A DNA stretch of 38,205 bases from Spongiibacteraceae bacterium UBA5047 (lineage in GTDB: Bacteria > Pseudomonadota > Gammaproteobacteria > Pseudomonadales > Spongiibacteraceae). Positions 32,469 through 38,205 of the stretch are shown piece after piece. The notes under the pieces are model-generated. The model did no database searches, was not told the origin of the DNA, and saw nothing but the letters and a program-made list of their open reading frames with translations. Location: contig DIBR01000068.1 in assembly GCA_002415025.1 (NCBI GenBank), positions 26,515-64,719 of the forward strand, in the 5' to 3' direction. Positions within the stretch are counted from its first letter, which is position 1, and every line of letters begins with the position of its first letter. The position numbers were made by a program, and so were the translations under genes.

Positions 32469-35087
32469 ATGGGTGAGTTAGCGAAAGAAATCGTTCCGGT
32501 TAATATCGAAGACGAGCTGAAGAAGTCCTACCTCGACTACGCCATGAGCGTTATTGTGGGTCGAGCCCTGCCGGACGTGCGCGATGGCCTGAAGCCCGTG
32601 CATCGGCGTGTGCTGTTCGCCATGAGCGAGCTGAGCAACGACTGGAACAAATCCTATAAAAAGTCGGCCCGTGTTGTTGGTGATGTGATTGGTAAGTATC
32701 ACCCCCACGGCGATTCTGCCGTCTACGACACCATTGTTCGTATGGCGCAGCCCTTTTCCTTGCGTTACATGCTGGTTGATGGTCAGGGTAACTTCGGTTC
32801 TATCGACGGCGACTCCGCAGCGGCTATGCGTTACACCGAAATACGGATGCGCAAGATTTCCCACGAAATTCTCGCCGACCTGGACAAGGAGACTGTGGAC
32901 TGGGTGCCCAACTATGATGGCACCGAACTGATTCCGGCGGTTATGCCGACCAAAGTCCCCAATCTGCTGATTAACGGTTCGTCGGGTATTGCGGTGGGCA
33001 TGGCGACCAATATTCCTCCTCACAACCTGACGGAAGTGGTGGGTGGTTGTCTGGCCTTGCTTGACAACCCCGAGCTGTCAATTGATGAGCTGATGGAATT
33101 CATTCCCGGCCCCGATTTTCCGACGGCAGGCATAATCAATGGCCGTGCCGGTATTGTGCAGGCTTACCGCACTGGCCGGGGCCGTATTTATGTTCGCGCC
33201 AGAGCAACAGTGGAAACCAACGAGAAGACCAACAAAGACACGATTATCGTGACCGAACTGCCGTATATGGTGAACAAGGCGCGGTTGATCGAGAAGATTG
33301 CCGAGTTGGTAAAAGAGAAAAAGATAGAAGGTATCTCAGAGCTGCGCGATGAGTCTGACAAAGACGGCTTGCGCGTGGTGATTGAAATGAAGCGCGGTGA
33401 GAGTGGCGAAGTTGTGCTGAACAACCTCTACAGCCAGACTCAACTGCAAAGCGTGTTTGGTATCAATATTGTTGCTCTGGTGGAAGAGCAGCCCAAGCAG
33501 ATCAACCTTAAGGGTTTGCTGGAATATTTCTTGCGCCATCGCCGGGAAGTTATTACCCGCCGCACGATTTATTTGCTTCGCAAAGCCCGTGAGCGCGGCC
33601 ATATTCTGGAAGGTTTGGCTGTTGCCATCGCCAATATCGACGAAGTGATTCGCGTCATCAAAGCATCACCTACAGCCGCAGACGCCAAAGAAGCCCTGCT
33701 GGCCAAAGGCTGGGCGCCCGGCGATGTGATGGCCATGCTGGAGCGTGCGGGCGAAACTGCCTGTCGCCCGGATGAACTGCCGCTCAATTTCGGTATGCAC
33801 GATGGCAACTACTTTCTGTCGCCTGAGCAAGTGCAGGCCATTCTGGATTTGCGCCTGCAAAAACTGACCGGGCTTGAGCATGAAAAACTGATCAGCGAAT
33901 ATCAGGAAAAGCTGAACGAAATCGCTGAATATTTGAATATTCTTGGTGATGCCGATCGTCTGAAGGCGGTGATTCGCGAGGAGCTGGAAGCGGTTCGCGC
34001 CGAATATGGAGACGAGCGCCGCAGTGAAATTATCGAGTCTCAGCTTGATTTGACCGTTGAAGACCTGATCAACGAAGAAGACCGGGTGGTAACAATTTCT
34101 CACTCCGGTTACGCCAAAACCCAGCCGTTAGCTGATTATCAGGCGCAGAAGCGCGGCGGCATGGGCAAGTCGGCAACACAGGTAAAAGACGAAGATTTTA
34201 TCGAACACTTGATGATCGCCAATACCCACGACACGCTGATGTGTTTTTCCAATCTGGGTAAGGTCTACTGGATGAAGGTTTACATGATTCCGGTGGCCGG
34301 TCGCAACGCGCGTGGACGTCCAATCGTGAATTTATTGCCCTTGGATGAAGGCGAAAAAATCACCTCAATACTCAGTACGACCGAGTATCTGGACGACCAT
34401 TTTCTGTTCTTCGCTACCGCAAACGGCACAGTCAAGAAAACGCCCATGAAGGACTTTTCACGTCAGCGCAGTGTTGGTTTACGTGCTATTGAACTAGAAG
34501 AGGGCGACAGTCTGGTGGGCACGGCAATAACCGATGCCAACAGTGATGTCATGCTGTTTGCCAGTACCGGCAAGGCCGTGCGCTTCAAAGGCGAGGATGT
34601 GCGTTCGATGGGGCGTACCGCGAAAGGTGTTCGCGGTATCCGCATGCCGGAAGGTCACAGCATGATTTCGTTGATTATTCCGAAAGAGGGCGGGCGGGTA
34701 TTGACCGTGTCAGAGAACGGTTACGGCAAACGCTCGGAACTCAGCGAGTTTCCCACTAAAGGTCGGGCTACCCAGGGTGTTATCGCCATGGCCACCAGCG
34801 AGCGCAATGGTGCTCTGGTTGGTGCGGTGCAGGTCTTCGAGGGCGACGAGTTAATGCTGATTTCTGATCAGGGTACCCTGGTGCGCACCCGTACCGACGA
34901 GGTTTCGGTGCTTAGTCGCAACACGCAGGGTGTTCGTCTGATTCGCTTGAAGGCCGGCGAAAATCTCGTTGGTGTTGAGCGCATCGAAGAAAGTGATGAG
35001 GAAGTGGATGGCGCTATTGCCGCTGAAGTAGAAAGTGTTGCTGAGGCCCCTGTTGAAGGCGGCTCGGAGGCAGACCCCGAAGCATAA
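32469..35087 (+). CDS. gyrA: DNA gyrase subunit A
   Basis: GyrA breaks and rejoins DNA in the A2B2 gyrase that introduces negative supercoils. The 872-residue protein has the winged-helix breakage domain with catalytic Tyr122 (MRYTEIRM). The quinolone-resistance region is HPHGDSAVYDT with Ser83 and Asp87, the drug-sensitive residues in E. coli numbering. The tower and coiled-coil follow, and then the six-blade C-terminal domain beginning with the GyrA box QKRGGMG (usually QRRGGKG). The C-terminus is a short acidic, Glu/Ala-rich tail. A GAGGA ribosome site lies at 32452-32456. A REP-like palindrome follows within ten bases of the stop. Confidence 0.98.
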   Translation: MGELAKEIVPVNIEDELKKSYLDYAMSVIVGRALPDVRDGLKPVHRRVLFAMSELSNDWNKSYKKSARVVGDVIGKYHPHGDSAVYDTIVRMAQPFSLRYMLVDGQGNFGSIDGDSAAAMRYTEIRMRKISHEILADLDKETVDWVPNYDGTELIPAVMPTKVPNLLINGSSGIAVGMATNIPPHNLTEVVGGCLALLDNPELSIDELMEFIPGPDFPTAGIINGRAGIVQAYRTGRGRIYVRARATVETNEKTNKDTIIVTELPYMVNKARLIEKIAELVKEKKIEGISELRDESDKDGLRVVIEMKRGESGEVVLNNLYSQTQLQSVFGINIVALVEEQPKQINLKGLLEYFLRHRREVITRRTIYLLRKARERGHILEGLAVAIANIDEVIRVIKASPTAADAKEALLAKGWAPGDVMAMLERAGETACRPDELPLNFGMHDGNYFLSPEQVQAILDLRLQKLTGLEHEKLISEYQEKLNEIAEYLNILGDADRLKAVIREELEAVRAEYGDERRSEIIESQLDLTVEDLINEEDRVVTISHSGYAKTQPLADYQAQKRGGMGKSATQVKDEDFIEHLMIANTHDTLMCFSNLGKVYWMKVYMIPVAGRNARGRPIVNLLPLDEGEKITSILSTTEYLDDHFLFFATANGTVKKTPMKDFSRQRSVGLRAIELEEGDSLVGTAITDANSDVMLFASTGKAVRFKGEDVRSMGRTAKGVRGIRMPEGHSMISLIIPKEGGRVLTVSENGYGKRSELSEFPTKGRATQGVIAMATSERNGALVGAVQVFEGDELMLISDQGTLVRTRTDEVSVLSRNTQGVRLIRLKAGENLVGVERIEESDEEVDGAIAAEVESVAEAPVEGGSEADPEA

Positions 35088-35095
35088 TCTGTTTT

Positions 35096-35151
35096 GTAGG
35101 AGCCTGCCCTGCAGGCGAATGGCTAAGATCGCCTGTAGGGCAGGCTCCTGC
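35096..35151. repeat. REP-like palindromic element between gyrA and serC
   Basis: The left arm (35096-35118) and the reverse complement of the right arm (35129-35151) match at 21 of 23 bases, with a ten-base loop. The arms contain GTAGGAGC, CTGCCCTGCAGG and CGAA-type ends. It is homologous to the element at 28574-28633 and again lies just after a stop codon (gyrA ends at 35087). The stem may act as a terminator or attenuator between gyrA and serC, but no T-run follows. Confidence 0.68.
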
Positions 35152-35190
35152 ATGAACATGATAATTTTGACCTTGTATTAAGAGAGAAGC

Positions 35191-36270
35191 ATGACCCGTA
35201 AATACAACTTTTGTGCAGGCCCGGCGGCATTGCCGGTAGAAGTTCTGGAAGAAGCGCAGCGCGATCTGGTGAATTGGCAGAACAGTGGTCTGTCGATTAT
35301 GGAAATGAGCCATCGCTCGACAGAAATTGTGGGTGTGGCTACTACCGCAGAAAAAGATCTGCGCGAATTATTGGGCATATCAGATGACTATGCGGTGCTG
35401 TTTGTTCAGGGTGGCGCAACGGGGCAATTCTCGGCGGTGCCGTTAAACCTTCTGGGTGACGCAAAATCTGCAGATTATGTGAACACCGGGCAATGGTCGA
35501 AAAAGGCTATAAAAGAAGCCAAGCGCTACTGCGACGTAAACGTGGTTGCCAGCTCCGAAGGCGACAATTTCACGACCATACCGGCCTTTGACAGCTGGGC
35601 GTTGAATAAGGATGCGGCCTATCTGCACTACACGCCGAACGAAACCATTGGTGGTGTCGAGTATTTCTGGACGCCGGAAGTGGATGTTCCTCTGGTTGCG
35701 GATATGTCGTCGACGATCCTGTCGCGCCCGATTGATGTGAGCAAATTCGGGCTTATCTATGCCGGTGCCCAGAAAAATATTGGCCCAGCCGGTTTGACCA
35801 TTGTGATTGTTCGCAAAGACCTGCTCGGCAAGGCGCACCCGCTGTGTCCGGTCGGTCTGGATTACCAGGTTGCTGCGGAAAACGAGTCCATGTACAACAC
35901 GCCACCGACGATGGCTATTTATCTGGCGGGGCTGGTATTCAAATGGTTGAAGGCGCAAGGTGGCCTTGAGGCCATGGAAGTATTGAATCGTCGCAAAGCA
36001 GACAAGCTATATGGCTATATCGACAACAGCGGGTTTTATGCGAACCCGGTGGAGGTTTCGAGCCGCAGCTTGATGAATATCCCCTTTACGCTGGCCAATG
36101 CAGAACTGGACAAGGCCTTTTTGGCGGGTGCAGACGAGGCTGGCTTGCTTAACCTGAAAGGCCACCGGTCGGTGGGCGGCATGCGCGCCAGCGTATACAA
36201 CGCCGTGCCCGAAGCGGCGGTGGATGCTTTGCTTGACTACATGAAGGATTTTGCCCAACGCAATGGATGA
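35191..36270 (+). CDS. serC: Phosphoserine aminotransferase
   Basis: SerC is a PLP enzyme that converts 3-phosphohydroxypyruvate to phosphoserine, and also serves vitamin B6 synthesis. The 359-residue product opens with the family's YNFCAGPAALP and MSHRS stretches. The PLP lysine is Lys195 in IYAGAQKNIGPAG, VADMSSTILSRP carries the cofactor-binding Asp, and LKGHRSVGGMRASVYNA closes the active site. An AGAGAGAAGC ribosome site precedes the ATG at 35191. The pheA start lies inside its end, so the two are translationally coupled, as in Pseudomonas. Confidence 0.97.
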   Translation: MTRKYNFCAGPAALPVEVLEEAQRDLVNWQNSGLSIMEMSHRSTEIVGVATTAEKDLRELLGISDDYAVLFVQGGATGQFSAVPLNLLGDAKSADYVNTGQWSKKAIKEAKRYCDVNVVASSEGDNFTTIPAFDSWALNKDAAYLHYTPNETIGGVEYFWTPEVDVPLVADMSSTILSRPIDVSKFGLIYAGAQKNIGPAGLTIVIVRKDLLGKAHPLCPVGLDYQVAAENESMYNTPPTMAIYLAGLVFKWLKAQGGLEAMEVLNRRKADKLYGYIDNSGFYANPVEVSSRSLMNIPFTLANAELDKAFLAGADEAGLLNLKGHRSVGGMRASVYNAVPEAAVDALLDYMKDFAQRNG

Positions 36271-37399
36271 AGCGTCTGAACTGAACAAACTGCGTCAGCA
36301 GATCGATGCTATCGACTCGGAGATACATGATCTCTTGAATCGACGGGCGGCTTGTGCCCAGCAAGTGGCTGTGGTCAAGTCGCGCGCCTTCGAGCAGGCG
36401 CAGCAGTTTGAGTCTTCAGACAATAATGGCAGCAGTACGCAGCAATTGTTGTTCTACCGGCCCGAGCGCGAGGCTCAAGTGCTAAAGCGCATTCAGGAGG
36501 CCAATAAAGGCCCCTTGTCCGACGACGCCGTTGCCTATATTTTTCGTGAAATCATGTCGGCCTGTCTTGCGCTCGAAAAGCCGATGGAAGTGGCCTATCT
36601 CGGGCCGGAGGGAACCTTCACTCAGGCTGCTGCATTAAAGCATTTCGGCCATGCGGTTGAAGGCGTATCCCAGCCGACAATAGAAGCCGTGTTTGCTGCG
36701 GTTGAATCCGAGCAGTGCAACTACGGTGTGGTGCCGGTCGAGAATTCAACCGAAGGCATGGTCGCACATACGCTGGATAACTTTATCAACTCACCCTTGA
36801 AAATTTGTGGTGAAGTCGAGCTGCGTATTCGCCTGCATTTATTGGTGGGCAAAGGCACCACCAAGGACAATATCAAAAGCATCTGTGCCCACCAGCAAGC
36901 CCTGGCGCAGAGTCGCAACTGGCTGGATCAGAACTTTCCGGGCGTTGAGCGCGTTGCCGTTAGCAGTAATGCGGAAGCAGCGCGTATGGCCGCTGCCGAG
37001 CCCGGAATTGTGGCAATTGCGGGCGATATGGCTGAACAGCAATATGCACTGACGAAATTGGCGTCCAATATCGAAGACCGTGCGGACAATACCACGCGCT
37101 TTTTGATTATCGGGCGAGAATCGGTGCCCGCCAGTGGCAATGATAAAACCTCCATTGTCGTATCGACCCGTAACAAGCCGGGCGCGCTGTTCAGGCTGCT
37201 GGAACCCTTCCACAAAGACGGCGTCATGCTGACACGTATCGATACACGACCATCGCGCACCGAAACCTGGGCCTATGTCTTCTTTATCGAATTTGAAGGA
37301 CATAGCGAGGACGCGACCATCAGCAAGATTTTGCGTGATATCGAAGAGCATTCAATCTTGATCAAGGTGCTGGGTTCTTACCCCAAAGCCGCACTTTGA
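36263..37399 (+). CDS. pheA: Bifunctional chorismate mutase/prephenate dehydratase (P-protein)
   Basis: PheA converts chorismate through prephenate to phenylpyruvate. The 378-residue product starts at ATG 36263, overlapping serC by eight bases; a TTG at 36251 is a weaker option. The chorismate mutase domain (about 1-100) begins LNKLRQQIDAIDSEIHDLLNRR. The dehydratase domain (from about 108) has AYLGPEGTFTQ and VVPVENSTEGMV. A C-terminal ACT regulatory domain follows, with NKPGALFRLLEPFHKDGVMLTRIDTRPSR, that should bind phenylalanine. The mutase domain has a longer Gln/Ser-rich loop (EQAQQFESSDNNGSSTQQ) before the conserved FYRPERE. Confidence 0.96.
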   Translation: MDEASELNKLRQQIDAIDSEIHDLLNRRAACAQQVAVVKSRAFEQAQQFESSDNNGSSTQQLLFYRPEREAQVLKRIQEANKGPLSDDAVAYIFREIMSACLALEKPMEVAYLGPEGTFTQAAALKHFGHAVEGVSQPTIEAVFAAVESEQCNYGVVPVENSTEGMVAHTLDNFINSPLKICGEVELRIRLHLLVGKGTTKDNIKSICAHQQALAQSRNWLDQNFPGVERVAVSSNAEAARMAAAEPGIVAIAGDMAEQQYALTKLASNIEDRADNTTRFLIIGRESVPASGNDKTSIVVSTRNKPGALFRLLEPFHKDGVMLTRIDTRPSRTETWAYVFFIEFEGHSEDATISKILRDIEEHSILIKVLGSYPKAAL

Positions 37400-37442
37400 T
37401 CCTCGTGAATACGTTAATTCGTCAACAAGCTGTGGAAAGAAT

Positions 37443-38205
37443 ATGTCCTGCGATTATATAGCTCTGGCTAACGCTGGCGTTCAGGCTTTAAGCCCTTATC
37501 AGGCGGGTAAGCCGATCGAAGAACTGCAGCGCGAGTTGGGCCTCAAGAATATTGTAAAACTCGCCAGCAATGAAAACCCGCTGGGCCCGAGTGAGTTAGC
37601 CGTAGCAGCCTGCCGTAAGGCGGCCGACGGGATTTATCTCTACCCCGACAGTAGTGGCTTTGAGCTGAAGAAAAAACTCGCTGAAAAGTATTCGGTAACG
37701 CCGGCCCAGATCACTCTCGGCAACGGTTCAAACGACGTGCTGGATTTGATCGCGCGCGCATTTCTGGAGCCGGGCAAAAGCGCTGTGTTTTCAGCTCACG
37801 CTTTTGTGGTGTATCCCATCGCGGTACAGGCCTGCGGTGCGCGAGCGATTGTGACGCCGGCGAAGGCGTGGGGGCATGACCTTGACGCGATGCTTGCGGC
37901 CATAGAAGACGATACGCGCGTTATTTTTATCGCTAACCCGAATAATCCTACCGGCACCTGGGTCGACAAAACCTCGCTGGAACATTTTCTGGGCGCGGTG
38001 CCCGAGGATGTGATTGTCGTGTTGGATGAGGCTTATACCGAGTATGTGACCGAAGCGGAATTCCCCAATGGTCTGGACTATCTTGAGCGCTACCCCAATG
38101 TCGTTGTGACGCGCACGTTTTCCAAGGCATACGGACTGGCTGGCTTGCGTGTTGGCTACAGTATTTCATCGCCGGCGGTCTGTGATCTTTTAAACCGGGT
38201 GCGGG
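37443..38205 (+). CDS. hisC: Histidinol-phosphate aminotransferase, 3' end beyond the window
   Basis: The reading frame runs open from ATG 37443 to the window edge, giving 254 residues of an expected 360 or so. A GGAAAG ribosome site lies just upstream. Motifs of the class I/II PLP aminotransferase HisC are clear: KLASNENPLGPS near the N-terminus, PDSSGFELKKKLAEKY, GNGSNDVLDLIARAF, IFIANPNNPTGTW with the cofactor-binding Asn, VVLDEAYTEY, and the PLP lysine Lys228 in RTFSKAYGLAGLRVGY. HisC acts in histidine synthesis, and the Pseudomonas paralogue next to pheA may also aminate aromatic keto acids. It lies 43 bases after pheA, in the serC-pheA-hisC run. Confidence 0.93.
   Translation, partial: MSCDYIALANAGVQALSPYQAGKPIEELQRELGLKNIVKLASNENPLGPSELAVAACRKAADGIYLYPDSSGFELKKKLAEKYSVTPAQITLGNGSNDVLDLIARAFLEPGKSAVFSAHAFVVYPIAVQACGARAIVTPAKAWGHDLDAMLAAIEDDTRVIFIANPNNPTGTWVDKTSLEHFLGAVPEDVIVVLDEAYTEYVTEAEFPNGLDYLERYPNVVVTRTFSKAYGLAGLRVGYSISSPAVCDLLNRVR

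Noticed and set aside
32709..32732. Possible quinolone-resistance substitutions in gyrA
   Set aside because: Ser83 and Asp87 are both the drug-sensitive residues.
1..38205. Prophage, integron, CRISPR, tRNA or insertion sequence signals
   Set aside because: No direct repeat arrays, transposase or integrase genes, or tRNA cloverleaf were noticed; all recognisable genes are chromosomal housekeeping or envelope genes.

Overview
The window is a dense 38.2 kb stretch of ordinary bacterial chromosome carrying 31 protein genes and no RNA gene, phage, insertion sequence or CRISPR array that I could see. Protein sequences and gene order point to a gammaproteobacterium close to Pseudomonadales/Cellvibrionales. 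From memory, the guaA/tadA/mltF/purL neighbourhood, the mtaD-ubiG-mupP-yciK operon and the gyrA-serC-pheA-hisC run all have counterparts in Pseudomonas. PepN, SecD, SecF, PyrD, GyrA and NadK are full length and closely resemble the Escherichia coli proteins.

Layout. 1-1308: the 3' four-fifths of guaA. 1488-5341: six tightly packed plus-strand genes (PLDc_N-type small membrane protein, MgtC-like, AI-2E/PerM-like, amidoligase, class I glutamine amidotransferase-like hydrolase, YqaA-like), several joined by stop/start overlaps. 5401-11388: tadA, mltF (minus) and purL. 11553-14347: secD-secF. 14359-18169: a DUF1853 gene (minus), nadK, a GlpG-type rhomboid protease, a DUF1315 gene and a DUF2797 gene. 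18204-20867: pepN. 20915-21946: a lipoprotein with a probable TIM-barrel domain (minus). 22227-23771: an aldehyde dehydrogenase. 23979-26232: cysH, pyrD and a GNAT acetyltransferase. 26276-28480: a beta-propeller lipoprotein and a DUF305 protein (minus). 28670-32162: the minus-strand operon mtaD-ubiG-mupP-yciK. 32469-38205: gyrA, serC, pheA and the first part of hisC, cut by the window edge.

How the genes fit together. Nucleotide metabolism is well represented (guaA, purL, pyrD, mtaD, nadK), as is the serine, phenylalanine and histidine aminotransferase route (serC, pheA, hisC). Envelope functions recur: MltF and MupP act in peptidoglycan turnover and recycling, SecDF in export, GlpG in membrane proteolysis, and two lipoproteins and a DUF305 protein probably sit in the envelope.

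The most interesting non-coding signals are palindromic repeats placed just after stop codons. One, at 23779-23847, is an inverted pair of REP-like units whose stems differ by compensating base changes and whose layout recalls enterobacterial BIMEs. Two others, at 28574-28633 and 35096-35151, belong to a second family that resembles Pseudomonas REPs. The amidoligase/amidotransferase pair is the best candidate for an uncharacterised biochemical system. I found no clear new defence or mobile system.
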